The position numbers and the translations under genes were made by a program. The notes beneath the pieces are model-generated. The model saw only the letters and a list, made by a program, of their open reading frames with translations, was not told the origin of the DNA and ran no database searches. Shown here in pieces: positions 1-11,822 of a stretch of DNA of 64,000 nt. Source of the stretch: Athripsodes cinereus (Eukaryota; Arthropoda; Insecta; Trichoptera; Leptoceridae); the NCBI GenBank assembly GCA_947579605.1, contig OX388318.1:25096098-25160097 (forward strand), given 5' to 3'. The first letter of the stretch is position 1. Each line of letters opens with the position of its first letter.

Positions 1-145
1 CTTACTGTATAGGTAATGTGTAGAGTCTTGATTGGTTTATGTATTATAAAATATTGTTATTATATTATATTGTGAGATAAACTGTATAACTCTGTTACAA
101 TAAAATAAAATAGTAAATAAAATAAATAAGTTGAGTCGAGTTGAA

Positions 146-316
146 TTCGTCGGTAGCCTGGATGTAGAGTCTCGGCCTCGTGCACAAGGGGTCCACGGTT
201 CGATCCCAGGTGCCGACAAACTCCCCTTTCACTACAAAAGCTTTTAGCTTACTGTGAAAGGTGTAAAAGGTTGTATTTGGGTTTATAACAAAAACCCAGA
301 TATATCTTTAAAAAAT
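146..316 (+). mobile_element. SINE-A copy 1 (tRNA-derived SINE)
   Basis: The head carries RNA polymerase III promoter-like boxes. The A-box-like stretch GGTAGCCTGGATGTAGAG is followed about 40 bases later by a B box, GGTTCGATCCC. A body follows with the pair CCCTTTCAC / GTGAAAGG, and the element ends near TTTATAACAAAAACCC and a short A-rich tail. Further copies lie at 20264, 45554, 49838 and 54997 on this strand and at 22145 and 63141 on the other. It has no coding capacity and would depend on a LINE for mobility. It is not a functional tRNA gene because no cloverleaf can be completed. Confidence 0.8.
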
Positions 317-1676
317 ATTGAGTTATATCAATTGTATTTCAATATAACGTATGCTCCATGTGGATAATATGGTTTTGAACATTATATTATAAGCATATGG
401 GCATAACAATACACAAACAGGCATAAGAATACACAAACATACATTACACAGCATACATACATACAAACATACATGATTATATATAGGGAGACACTTTGCG
501 TTGGTACAATACTTTTTCAAGCCACGCGTAATATAATGTGACAATTTGACAACATACAGGATGTTGCATCTTATACTGCAATCATTTTTATTAATCGTAG
601 TAGATATATCTTAACTTTATTTATTTATTTATTCTTTTTGCACATCATCGTTATATACCAGTGTTAACAAAATAATACAAAATTTAAAATACTAGGACGA
701 TATGCAGTATTCTTCCTTCTAACCACAGTGATATGTTACAACTAGATTCGCAATGTCAAAGAGAATATAATACTACGTAATAAGAGACGCAACTCCATAC
801 AAACAAAATTGACAGAAAAAATGTATGGAAGATCCGACTTAAAGGTACCAATATTGGGATTCGAAATTCATTATGATTATATTGGTATTCTGGGGGAACT
901 ATACACTGCCATCTATTGAGACTGCAGTGTAATAGTTTGTAATAAAAGCTTTCCAGAATAACCACAGATGGCACATAATATGTGTATATTATAGGTAGGT
1001 ACTACTTTTCAAATCATAATTTTTTTTTCTTGATAAAATGAAACAATACTTTTTGAAAATTGATTTATTACAGTATAAGAAACATATATTAAGTATAACA
1101 TTTAAGAACAAATTGCATTATTATAGTTATAATACTGAACATAATTTAATACAGGCAAACAGGCACAAATCACTTGTCAAGCGGAATGCCTTAATAAAAA
1201 TATATTACAACTTTAGTAAAAGGCAAGAGTTATATTACAACTGTCAATATTAAATAAATTAAGAGTTCTTTGAATATAGCAGAATATGAATTCATTTTTA
1301 TATTTGGCAGCTGACTCTCATCTTAAATTGTTCATACAAGGATATTATATCCAATTCTGAATCTTAGTCGCACTAACTAAACCAACTTTTACAGCTCAAA
1401 TGCTGTCAAAATGAACTATTTCCTTATACAAAGTTAGTGCAACTGTTGAATCAACAATAATTATATTTTTATTTATAGTATTTTTATGGTGGCAACACCT
1501 CATACATTTGCAGTGTAGTAGTACTGTATGTTGTATTTCCTCTTCCCTATAAATCGTCGAATAAAGAAGTACTGTTCAAAATCACTCCCAGAGTTCTAAA
1601 TTAAATAAAAGATAATTTTTTCCCCATCCCCACATCTGGAGTTCAACAGAAACTAAGATTCAGAATTGGCATACTG
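317..1676. other. AT-rich interval without recognisable gene
   Basis: No open frame resembles a protein. It contains low-complexity A/T runs and a 25-base string at 758-782 that recurs exactly at 3946-3970. Confidence 0.5.
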
Positions 1677-1923
1677 TATTAAAAATATGTATGTCTGATG
1701 ATAGATGGACGAAGAAAGTGCTGGACTGGAGGCCTAGAACAGGACGCAGAAGCGTGGGTAGGCCCCAAACAAGATGGTCCGACGATATTAAAAGAGTGGC
1801 GGGCCTGCACTGGAGGAGAGTTGCGTCCAACAGAAATTTATGGAAGTCCAAGAGGGAGGCCTTTGTTCAATACTGGACACAAGAAGAAGGCTGAGTAAGT
1901 AAGTAAGTAAGTATTAAAAATAT
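1677..1923 (+). mobile_element. 5'-truncated RTE-like LINE tail with target-site duplication
   Basis: The 223-base insert (1689-1911) encodes the last residues of a non-LTR polymerase protein. The reading frame from 1691 has WTKKVLDWRPRTGRRSVGRP followed by a TRW motif and a WKSKREAF..YW ending, typical of the C-terminus of RTE-type LINE proteins. It ends in a (TAAG)n tail. The 12-base string TATTAAAAATAT occurs exactly on both sides (1677-1688 and 1912-1923), which marks target-primed insertion. A second tail of the same family is at 34025-34253. Confidence 0.85.
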
Positions 1924-1969
1924 ACAAAAACACAAGTAACATAGGCGACACGCCGCATTAGGACAGTAA

Positions 1970-3328
1970 CATTTTGAAACGTGTTCCTACAACTCGACAA
2001 AGCAACATAATCTTCAAATTTGATGAAGAATAATATACAAATCAGGATCAATAAGGATGGCAGTTATTCCTCATATCTAAACAAATACACATAGATGAAT
2101 GGCGCATCAGAGTATTGAGATGCAATTTCTTAGAGTATTATCGGACAGATGTTCACAGTGGCTGACGATCTGAAAACAAAAAAATACAATGAAAATCTAC
2201 ACACAAAACAAACTACTTTTGTGAAATTACAATGACTTTAGATGTTAAATATTCACCATTTTGAAACGTGTTCCTACGACTCTACAAAGCAACATAATCT
2301 TCAAATTTGATGATGAATAATATACAAATCAGGATCAATAAGGATGTCAGTTATTCCTCATATCTAAACACATACACATAGATGAATGGCGCATCAGAGT
2401 ATTGAGATGCAATTTCTTAGAGTATTATCGGACAGATGTTCACAGTGGCTGACGATCTGAAAACAAAAAAATACAATGAAAATCTACACACAAAACAAAC
2501 TACTTTTGTGAAATTACAATGACTTTAGATGTTAAATATTCACCATTTTGAAACGTGTTCCTACGACTCTATAAAGCAACATAATCTTCAAATTTGATGA
2601 TGAATAATATACAAATCAGGATCAATAAGGATGGCAGTTATTCCTCATATCTAAACACATACACATAGATGAATGGCGCATCAGAGTATTGAGATGCAAT
2701 ATCAGTTATTTTAGAAGGATTAACTATGTAACAGTTACGAGATATTTTGAATGTTTTTTACGTATTCTACAATGCACATCCGTTACTTGATTATTAAAAT
2801 CGCGATCGATTTCGGTAAACCATTGACGAGCGAGATAATACTATTATCTCGCTCGTCAATGGTAAAGGTTTACCGAAATCGATCGCGATTTTAATCATCA
2901 AGTAACGGATGTGCATTGTAGAATACGTAAAAAACATTCAAAATATTGAGATGCAATTTCTTAGAGTATTATCGGACAGATGTTCACAGTGGCTGACGAT
3001 CTGAAAACAAAAAAATACAATGAAAATCTACACACAAAACAAACTACTTTTGTGAAATTACAATGACTTTAGATGTTAAATATTCACCATTTTGAAACGT
3101 GTTCCTACGACTCGACAAAGCAACATAATGTTCAAATTTGATGAAGAATAATATACAAATCAGGATCAATAAGGATGGCAGTTATTCCTCATATCTAAAC
3201 ACATACACATAGATGAATGGCGCATCAGAGTATTGAGATGCAATTTCTTAGAGTATTATCGGACAGATGTTCACAGTGGCTGACGATCTGAAAACAAAAA
3301 AATACAATGAAAATCTACACACACAACA
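1970..3328. repeat. Tandem satellite, 287-base unit, about 3.8 copies
   Basis: Units start with CATTTTGAAACGTGTTCCTA at 1970, 2257, 2544 and 3088. The first two steps are exactly 287 bases. The third step is 544 bases, which equals 287 plus a 257-base addition made of a 13-base duplication and a 244-base insert (2701-2944). The units are nearly identical with only scattered substitutions, so the array is young or has been homogenised. The last unit is incomplete. No protein-like frame is present. Confidence 0.9.
2688..2957. mobile_element. 244-base insertion holding a loopless hairpin, 13-base duplication
   Basis: ATTGAGATGCAAT is present at 2688-2700 and again at 2945-2957, flanking an insert at 2701-2944. 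From 2744 to 2944 the insert is an inverted repeat centred on base 2841. The left arm is 97 bases and the right arm 103. I see one substitution and one 6-base difference between them, with essentially no loop. The first 43 bases are not part of the palindrome. The 13-base duplication resembles retrotransposition rather than cut-and-paste transposition, and no coding sequence is present. Confidence 0.75.
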
Positions 3329-3499
3329 AAAGAAAGAAAAATAAAAATAAAATAAATAAAAATAAGACAATAAACAGCCTCCACCTTTTACATTGACAAT
3401 TGACTTGGAAATATATAATTTTACTCAAGCAAGGCAAGTCTAACATTACAAAGTAGTATTTAGATACTCTTTGATTACAAACGCCTTAAGAACATTTCA

Positions 3500-3632
3500 T
3501 CATTATGGGAGAATCAGCCAGTGACCACATTCAGAAGCAGGTTGAAGACATTACCGTTTGCCGGCGCCCTTGAGACGACCTGAGTGCTGTTAAACGGCGC
3601 AGAAGAAGTCATCCATCATCATCATCAAAGTT
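3500..3632 (+). mobile_element. LINE 3' fragment (family R) with CAT-repeat tail
   Basis: The frame reads VTTFRSRLKT..FAGALETT and then stops. This is the C-terminal pattern of a non-LTR polyprotein, and it recurs on the minus strand at 7418-7582 and on the plus strand at 63655-63930. A (CAT)n tail follows. The element is heavily 5'-truncated. Confidence 0.65.
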
Positions 3633-3635
3633 TTT

Positions 3636-4770
3636 GTCCACCACACATTTTGAAACAAGTTTTTATTTGGCAGCACTATGAAGTAAACATTTTGGAGTAA
3701 ACGATTTACGTATGAATGAGTAAGAAATGATAAAAAAAGTACTTACCGATTTTCATCCAGTGGGAACCGTGAAAAAAAGTCAGTTACGCTATATTTTTTA
3801 CATATAAAACATCTTCTTCCACCAGCCATTTTAAATATATATTATTCCTTTGATATATACTGGTCTACAAATAAATAAATGGTAAAGGTGTACTCAATTT
3901 ACGAATAAACAGAGTTTTAACCGTTTTAACGATTTGCTTACAAACAAAGAGAATATAATACTACGTAATACTTACAAAAATATGCTCTCAGAGAACGGCA
4001 AACATCGAACAAACGAATGAAAGTAAATGACGCGTATGACGCATGGTTTCTTAAGTTGGCTACACCGTTTCCGTTAAATTTTTGATATTGTAATGTTGTT
4101 CATTCTAGTCGGATAACCCCATATAAAAATTCTTGAATGGTAGTTGCGCCCCACTGCGCAATGTCATACAAATATTCTCTAAAAATGTGTACCCACCCTT
4201 CGAGGTACAATATCTGAGTAATATATATTCATCCCTTTTCTTATATATATTCATCTCTATCTACCGGCCTTAGTCTTCTGTAATAATCCCCATGCTCATA
4301 TTGTCTATCTCTTGTTATCTACAAACAATTTATATGTGTGTCGCTTTTTTTCAAACTGACAATGGGTATTGTCGAACTTCAGTAAATACTGCAAGTAGCA
4401 TTGTTTAAAAAGGTGTATTACTTTTGTACCCACTATCGACATATTCCATATCAATAACAACATTCTTTTTACAAATTACATGTTCCCTAGTTTTGTTGGC
4501 AAATTTCAAACTTGATGAAGTGCTCGCTATCTCAAAACGTTCATCAAAAATTCAAACCATTTCTATGTTATCATTTAAGCACAATGCGACATTTTTACTT
4601 GATGACATTTAATCCAACGACACTGAGACGACAAGCTGCCACGGAAGTTCTAAGCAAACTAAATAAAAATTGCGGCGCCAAAGACCGCAACGAGATTTTA
4701 TTGATGGTACATGTTTGAGATTCATATTGCAAATCTAGGTATAACATATCACTGTCTAACCATTTATTAT
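3636..4770. other. AT-rich interval, no gene seen
   Basis: No recognisable coding sequence. AGAGAATAT at 3949 and ATATTCTCT near 4175 could be remains of a short inverted-repeat element, but the evidence is weak. Confidence 0.35.
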
Positions 4771-4772
4771 TT

Positions 4773-4985
4773 TGAGCCGTGGAAAACCCAGCGAAGAATT
4801 GGACATCCATTCTTTTCCGTAAGTTTTCAAATAAAGACATTTTATATCTTAAGTTCGGCAATAAAGATAAAGATGAACATATCCTGAATGTTTTAATTTT
4901 TTTATTGGCACGTAGACGACAGTTTGTATGTTTATTACATGAAGTCTGTTCGCTGACTACCCCTTTTGAGAAATATTTATTTAAG
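4773..4985 (+). mobile_element. Family B repeat, diverged copy
   Basis: This is a diverged member of the roughly 250-base family described at 37139-37388. Recognisable blocks are the CTTTTCCGTAAGTTTTC segment, the CCTGAATGTTTTAATTTTTT segment and TGTTTATTACATGAAG. The open frames over it on both strands are by-products. Confidence 0.6.
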
Positions 4986-5159
4986 CACACTCACGGCTTT
5001 CGCCTTTTACATGTTGACATACTAGACTTGCAGCGCGGTATTTTTTTTCGATTTTTTTTGCTCCAACATTAATACTAATAATAATATTATGTTGTTTTAC
5101 ACATAAATTAATTAGATATTTGATTTAATTATGCATCTGAAGCCGACAATAAAATAACA

Positions 5160-5330
5160 ACAATCTACAAGCTATTAGTTCCTTCCAGTTTTACATTTAA
5201 ACTGTTTGGGAGAACACCGAATAATAGACTAAATATTCGGTATTCGGCCGAATAGTAAAAATGTTGCCGAATAGACAGGATACCGAATATTTGCCTTATA
5301 TTCGTTGCATCTCTATAAATTTTACCTCTA
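5160..5330. repeat. ATTCGGCCGAAT-rich palindromic segment
   Basis: Repeated CCGAATA/TATTCGG words, including ATTCGGTATTCGGCCGAATA around 5235-5260, form overlapping palindromes. It looks like part of a dispersed repeat. No boundary could be set. Confidence 0.4.
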
Positions 5331-5695
5331 AGTATATTCTTTTGTTCTACTTCTTTTCGCGTCGGTCAACAAACGATATATAACAATACATTTAAATCTA
5401 TATTCCCATTCCCTCCCAGAAAGCCACGACCTCTCTTGCAGCTCCCCCCTCCCCCCAGATACAAGGTGAGTTTGCTCCACGAATTCCTCCCAGTGACACT
5501 GTCTGGGAGCCATTGGGCATGTCAGGAGGTGCCCAGTGTTTCGCTCCTCTCCACAGTCACACACCGTGCTCTCAGCCAAACCTCATCTCTGAAGGTTCTT
5601 CCTAGTGCGTCCTACTTCTGTTCTAATCTTGTCGATGGTTTTCCACATTCCTTTGTTACAAGTATGACACGTCTTCTGTGGTTGGACACTCTGTA
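5325..5695 (-). mobile_element. LINE reverse-transcriptase C-terminal fragment
   Basis: On the minus strand the product contains CDCGEERNTGHLLTCPMAPR, a Cys/His-rich CxC..HLL.CP signature found near the C-terminus of many insect non-LTR polymerases. Upstream in another frame is a WKTIDKIRTEVGR segment, so at least one frameshift has occurred. It is a dead fragment without start or end. Confidence 0.75.
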
Positions 5696-5854
5696 TATAG
5701 TTAATAAGTATTGTATGTAAATGCGAGAGTAACAAAGAAAGACGGAAAGCTGTGAACTTGATATATCAACTCACACATCTTGTATAATATATAAAGTAAT
5801 ATATAGGCATAATATGTACATAATAACATATTGTGATGTAGGTACTATTGTACT

Positions 5855-6658
5855 AAGGTGACCAAATGTCTTCCTTCTGGAAGGAAAGTCCTCTTTTTTG
5901 AGTTTTGTCCTGCCTTGATAAGCACCCACCTTTTTGTCTTTGTTAAAATTATAAAACAAATTTGTAAAATATTCTTCGATTATATTTTATTTTATTTCTT
6001 TCTCAAACTTACAGTTTTAACATTACTCATAAAATACAACTAAATCAATTAAAACTAGAAAACCAGAAAAGTTTGCAAACATTTTTAATATTATGAAATG
6101 CAACATACATGTAGTTGACACGAAAAAGCAAATATTTCACAAAAGCATTACAGCACTATACCTGTAATCAATCGTCTCCACAAGAAGGAAATAAAGGAAT
6201 GAGACTGAAAATGGAAGTAGAAAGAAAAACCATCAAATGATTAAACTCTATGAGACCCAGAAGTCGTCAGAGATGTTTTTATAATTCCATTTAATCGCAG
6301 TATAGATATGTCAAATATCATGAAAATTTTCAAATTGCTATACCCTTTCAAAAATTGGGCGACGACGGAGTAGAATTTTGAAATATGAGACCTAAAAAAT
6401 GTCCTCACTTTTAAAAACTTGACCAAATCATCAAATTGTCGGTATGTGAGACCTAAAAACTAAGCCCTGACTTTTGAAAAATGGACCAAAACTAACAAAT
6501 TTGGGAGCGTAAGAAAGTATTTTTTTAACAAAACATGGCCGTCTTCCTTTTTATTAAAAATGCACCTTAACAAAACCGAGGACTATGCGAAAAAATTAAA
6601 TTCCTATACCATATCTTGAAAAGCCCTCTTTTTTGTTGTAAAAAATATTGGTCACCTC
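5855..6658. mobile_element. Possible short-TIR DNA transposon remnant
   Basis: AGGTGACCAA near 5856 is mirrored by TTGGTCACCT near 6648-6658, and ATTGTA stands close outside both ends. A CCTCTTTTTTG block near each end is in direct rather than inverted orientation. No transposase frame is visible. The assignment is tentative. Confidence 0.3.
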
Positions 6659-6944
6659 AATTGTATATATGGTGTATGTACATAAGCGTAAGCACAATAT
6701 CCACCATATTTAATCAGCCAAGTGCATGTTGAAAACAAAGTGTTTCTCTCCAAAGTAATGTTTAGTTGGAAGAAATCATATTTTTGTGATAAACTCGGCC
6801 CCTACATACCCACTGAAGGAATGTATTTCCGTGCAAATTTTCTTGTAAACATTGCTCGGTAAATAATTAATAAGTACATAAATAGTTAGGTGTTAATCAG
6901 GGTAGGCGAAAGTAAGTAGCTCCTTACAAAATCAGCTAACAACG

Positions 6945-7725
6945 AGCTAACTGGATTGGCTAACTTCAGCCACCCAGGCATGATCATCACCATCGCGGAA
7001 GGAAAGACAGAAGGCAGAAATGGTAGAGGCCGACCAAGAGACACCTACATATATGGATCAAGTGAAGAAGGACATGATGATATGTATACCTAATTAATCT
7101 AATGTATACCTATTATTTTGTTTGCTATATATTAGTCATAATGTAAAACTACATAGGTAGGTACATACATGTTACACGAGTTATGTTATTATATTATGTA
7201 TATCATGTGATTACCTTATATGTAGGGAGAATAACATTATAAATATTATATTATAAAAATGTTTTTATTATGTTTCATAATAATTAATTAATTAATTAAG
7301 GGTTGTGAATCATTGCTAGTATTATTATTTTTATTAAGTGTATAGTTCACAATTAAAGCTGGTTTCTGCACTGTTTTGATTTGCGACTCTTGCGATTTCC
7401 TAAATTCCCCTTATGATGATGATGATGATGATTTTGGATGATTTTATTTATGACGCCGTTTTACAGTCCTTAGACCGTCTCAAGGGCGCCGGTGAAGAGT
7501 TCAGTTTTTAATTTGCCTCTGAAGCTAGTGACCGTCTGACCGTCTCTCAGCAGCACCGGTAGGCGATTCCACATAACCGGTCCATGAACTGTGGAACATG
7601 CGTAGAATTAAAGAGACTAGCTGAAAATAGGGAGGAATGGAGAAGAAAATCCAAACTCGTTGCAGATCAATCCAACGGATTGTTATAACTCACCATATAT
7701 GTAAATAGGTAAATAAATATGTTGT
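6945..7725 (+). mobile_element. LINE C-terminal fragment split by a nested insertion
   Basis: Bases 6945-7077 and 7583-7725 are two halves of one LINE segment (ANWIG..HPGM, EGRP-type GRGRPRDTY, ELKRLAENREEWRRK). The undivided homologue lies on the minus strand at 21375-21590. The intervening 500 bases, with CATGA at both junctions, contain AT-rich DNA and a minus-strand LINE family R tail. The host LINE was therefore already present when the second element arrived. Confidence 0.75.
7418..7582 (-). mobile_element. LINE family R 3' fragment, nested
   Basis: The minus strand reads VHGPVMWNRLPVLLRDG..FRGKLKTELFTGALETV and then stops, followed by a (CAT)n tail (7413-7431 as TGA on the plus strand). 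It matches the family R end at 3500-3632. It sits inside another LINE (6945-7725). Confidence 0.7.
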
Positions 7726-7889
7726 GAATGCTTCTAAAATATTGTGAAGACTTCTCAGCGACCAGCAGTAAGAAAAAATCATTTATAAAGAGGAATCAAC
7801 ATGCAAGCTGTCCAGATTAAAACATTGAGGATGGATGGCAAGCCTCGTTGCTGAATTTAATATGTAAAATGTCTTCCGAAAGTAAACTG

Positions 7890-8065
7890 GTTTTCGAAAA
7901 ACTTGAGATATTTTACACCTCAAATTCTGCGATGAGTTTGCCACCCATCCTGAATGTCTTAATTTTTTATTGGCATGTTGAGGGCAGCTTGCATGTTTAT
8001 TACATGCGGCTGGTCTGCTAGCTAGCCACTTGTTGGATAATATGCCGTGCTGGGATAGTAGTAGT
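7890..8065 (+). mobile_element. Family B repeat copy
   Basis: Blocks GCCACCCATCCTGAATGTCTT, then CATGTTTATTACATGCGGCTG, and an end in ATAGTAGTAG match family B (see 37139). The 5' part is diverged. Confidence 0.75.
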
Positions 8066-8232
8066 GCTGTAGTAACCTTTTGAAGACAAACTCTTAATAA
8101 GATGGTTATAGAGTTACGTACCTAGGTATATGCCTACCACATTTACCAATACATCTACAAAATTACACACAATGACACACATTGACACTACATTATAGTA
8201 TTATTATAGATCTTGAATATACAGGTCTATAA

Positions 8233-8276
8233 TATTATAGGTATTATTATAGACCTGTATATTAATAATATTATGT
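8233..8276. repeat. Short palindrome
   Basis: AATATACAGGTCTATAAT is followed after a few bases by ATTATAGACCTGTATATT, giving a stem of about 17 pairs with a short loop. There are no flanking features. Confidence 0.6.
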
Positions 8277-8550
8277 TCTACAATAACTGTATTGTATTGT
8301 GTTTGTGTCGTATGGAAATGGAGACGCCGCGGTCGTATGACTCATTGGAAACGTTTATTTAAATGTTGTCCAATTTTTTTGGTAACAATATGGTTACTAT
8401 TGTCGTTTGTTATTCCGAGTAGGTAGCCAGTTAGGTATATGAGATTTCACGCATTGGCAAAAAATAATTGCAAAAACAATAATAGCCACATTAACTAGTA
8501 TTAAGTATACACATTTATAGAATAGAAATATTGTACCAGTACACTTTACT

Positions 8551-8777
8551 GTTTAGAGCAGTATTTCCCAAACCACGCGTCGCGACCCACCAGTGGGTCC
8601 TGAGCGAATATTGAGTGGGCCCTAATGGACGAGTCGCCACTGTATAAGACAAAAATAAAATAAAAATGTTGTTGGAGCAATGTTTGGAGAAAAAAAGCTG
8701 AAAGGCGGGTCCCAAAATTGGATTTTTTTCCTAGATAGGTCGGAGCCCAGTCAACTTTGGGAACCACTGGTTTAGAG
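8551..8777. mobile_element. hAT-type MITE with 8-base target duplication
   Basis: The 211-base element (8559-8769) begins CAGTATTTCCCAAACC and ends in the reverse of CAGTGGTTCCCAAAG. It is flanked exactly by GTTTAGAG (8551-8558 and 8770-8777). Terminal CAGTG..TTCCCAAA repeats and an 8-base duplication are hallmarks of non-autonomous hAT elements. It has no transposase. Confidence 0.9.
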
Positions 8778-8794
8778 TATTTACTATTTTTTAT

Positions 8795-8975
8795 TGTTTT
8801 ACTGGATTTGGGCATAACGCTGAGATGACAAAACCAATCAGATATTTAGATTGGAGAACCATGTGCAAAATCTAATCGGAAGAAGTGAGATAGGTATCCC
8901 AACGTTTTCGAACTGGCTCTAGGCTGGCTAAAATGATCGCTTTCAGTGTCCATGGACAACGCTGTTTTTTGTGCT
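8795..8975. mobile_element. Family E repeat copy
   Basis: It shares TGGATTxGGxCAxAACGxxGAGATGA, a GCAGA..TGGA segment, AACCATGT and GCAAAATCTA with 43025-43205. A third copy is at 12530-12840. Probably the 3' part of a retrotransposon, but the class is unknown. Confidence 0.5.
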
Positions 8976-8984
8976 AAGATGAAG

Positions 8985-9110
8985 AGCTTAAGGTTCGCCT
9001 GAAGGGCTTCCCTTGACAAAATCCTTCCTGAAACTAAAAACAATGTCCACCAACTCTTTATTTTTACAATATAGACATAAAATTAGCTTACAGTTATATA
9101 TTTTTAGTTG
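8985..9110. repeat. Family F repeat copy
   Basis: Shares CTTGACAAAATCCTTCCTGAAA and the segment AATGTCCACCAACTC with 15855-16345. In that copy the two parts are separated by about 360 bases of inserted DNA. Class unknown. Confidence 0.55.
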
Positions 9111-9231
9111 TTTGCTTAAATACGTTTTTGGACTTAAGCAATCGTTCTGAAAATCGCCTCCTGTTATCGGAGAAAAAGACGTCACAAACAATGAAAGATA
9201 AACAAAAAATGTAAGAAATATTTAGAGTATG

Positions 9232-9652
9232 CAAGGTTACTCTTGACACAATCTAAATACGATCTAAATTTTGTCTTGATTTTAATCATACGACTCGCGA
9301 AGGGACTTTTTTGTGTAAGGTTTTAGGGTTGACTGGAAGACGTTGTTCAGCAACAAGTCCGCCCTTTGGTCCAAATTATTTTAATTATAATGTTGTGTAT
9401 GTATTGTATATTTATTTTAAATTTGGACAGTAAAGATTAATTAATTTATTATTTATTTATTTAAGGGACTGCTGTCAAAAATACGTGCTACTACATAATC
9501 TCGCTTTTGTGGCAGTGCCGTATTTTTTATTACATAGTCCCTTCGCGTGTCGTATGATTAAGAGCAAAATAAGATTAGGAACGTATTTAGATTTCGTCAA
9601 GAATAACTTAGGTGTTTTTTATCGTATTTAGATTTTGTCAAGAATAACCCTG
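9232..9652. mobile_element. MITE-1 long variant
   Basis: It starts CAAGGTTACTCTTGAC and ends GTCAAGAATAACCCTG. The sub-terminal arms ATCATACGACTCGCGAAGGGAC and their complement match the compact MITE-1 at 11911. The centre is longer and more diverged than in the compact copies. No coding sequence. Confidence 0.7.
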
Positions 9653-11500
9653 GTGTTTACATACAGAGTACAGAGACACGGAAAACACAGCAGCCTATAA
9701 TTAAATTAAATTAGAGGCATTGCATACATTGTTTTGTATGATAGCTAATGTATGATTACCCAAAACTAACAATACTTATCTATTATTTACATTATACATG
9801 ATATTATATTACCCATATGCCCCATATGGATAAAAAATAGTCATTGTTACACATTAAGCATACTTATTTTCTATTATCTACCTATCTAAATACCTTTGGT
9901 TGTTGTACGGCTCTCGTATGTAAATCAGATTAAACATAATTATACAAACAGAAAGGTTAAAGAGAATAATAATAAAAAAATACAATATGTATTATTTACT
10001 TATCTATTGATTTACGTTACTACTTTTTCTAGTCGTCGAAACCAGGAAAGTAAGTTTTTTTAGTTGAATGAAACTGAATTTGAAACAATGTTTTTTTCAT
10101 ACCAAAAAAATGAGTTAATTTAGTCGCACCAAACTGAATCTGAAACTATGTTGTTTTAGATTCTTATAACCTGAAAATATCTGTAATGTGAAATAAAACT
10201 TCAAGAATATTGAACGAAAATTTATCTTAAACATTTTTATGACTCGACCTTTACATAGAGCTGCAAGCTGCAACATCTCCGGGTTTGACCCGAAGTATAC
10301 GGGTTTGAATGGTGCGTATCCGAGCTACGGGTTTGCATCCCATATCTCTGGGTCAGTCGACATGGTGAAATCGCAGTTAATTGTAAATATTAACTACGAT
10401 ATGACCTGACAATATTGTAGATATAATTAGGTATTATTTATTCTGTTTGTTTTCTCTGTTGTAGGTATAATGAATTATATTCAAAAGGAATAAATAAATT
10501 AAAATACAAAACAATACAAATCTATATAGGTTTACCTTACGCAAAACAAACATTAGTTTTCTATTTACCAGAAAATCTATATAATTATCTATAATAATTA
10601 GCTAGTGTTGTGTTATTTAACATAATTATAGAGGCGATGGTAAGTATATAGCAGTGGCGGGACTAGATTTTTCATATTATGCTTTGCAAAAAATGTACTA
10701 ATAGAACACTCGCCGATAACGAGTGGATCGCTTTGAGAACAATATAATTTACTTTTTTAGATCCATATGGAACACAACAGATGAAAGAAATATAAAATAC
10801 AAATAATATGTAAGAAATAATAATATTCCAAAATTCTCATATCCAAACAGTGCATACGTCAGCAATAACATACAAAACAAACATAGAAAATTTCTCAATC
10901 TCGCACACATAATACAACTCATTCATACGAAAACATTCACACTTCTAAAATGTATGTAAATACTAAACAAATAAGTTGAAAAATAATAAAAGAATATACA
11001 AAAGTAGGTACATATTTACTATGTAAATATGTATTACGTATTTTTTCAAGATACTTATAAAATTACCTTAGATTTTAATTGACAAATTAAAAATGATGAA
11101 AAATTTATGTGCCAATAAATTAGAAGCCTACACAAAATTTTAAACGTTGAAGTAAACTACTCTATATTTTAAATGAACCTAAGTGTACTTCCTATCATAA
11201 CACATTACTTTTAAACTCAAATTAATCAATAAATAATAATAAATATTGTACTCGATATTCAAGAACTTAATAATGAATATCTTACACCGTTATATAAATC
11301 GATGTGAGCACAAAATTCAACTTAATCTGACGTCACAAAGTGCATAACAATTTATTACAAAGTTAAATATGGTTGTTTATAAAAAATAATACATGATTTA
11401 AGATACACACTAAACTTCGCCTTTTAATTTACAAAAAAAAAAAAAATAGTGTCACAACCGTAGGACAATAAAACATTTTTTTAGTTTTTTTTTTCAATTA
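9653..11500. other. AT-rich interval without recognisable gene
   Basis: Nothing protein-like or clearly repeated. One odd patch at 10277-10350 repeats the word CGGGTTTG several times. Otherwise low-complexity AT sequence. Confidence 0.45.
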
Positions 11501-11728
11501 TTTTAGGGCATGCGTTGCATATTTACATGTATGAATGGTACGCCGCTGTTATATAGGCAAGCAATATATTATATCTATTCTGAATGGTGATTGTACTGAG
11601 AGTTTTGATCTTGACATTTAATGAGTACATTTCATTGCTAAATATTAATAATAGTAATGTCAATATAGTTAAAATAAATTAAATGTAACAAAATGTCATT
11701 AAGAATATATATCAACATAATATCTATC

Positions 11729-11822
11729 TATACCATCACAGCATATCCCACAAGTGGGGTAGCCAGCAGACCAGCTGCATGTAAGAAACATGCAAGCTGT
11801 CCTCTCCGTGCCAATCAACATA
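11729..11822 (-). mobile_element. Family B repeat, partial
   Basis: Reads ACCATCACAGCATATCCCAC, AGTGGGGTAGCCAGCAGACC and GCAAGCTGTCCTCTCCGTGCC, the complement of the 3' third of family B. Confidence 0.75.

Noticed and set aside
146..220. tRNA gene
   Set aside because: A and B boxes are present but no cloverleaf or anticodon stem can be formed, and the sequence recurs with a common 3' body, so it is a SINE.
1970..3328. CRISPR-like array
   Set aside because: Units are 287-base direct repeats without distinct spacers, in a eukaryotic context.
4595..4990. 131-residue minus-strand frame
   Set aside because: Covers a family B copy. Similar short frames occur by chance in other copies and are broken in most.
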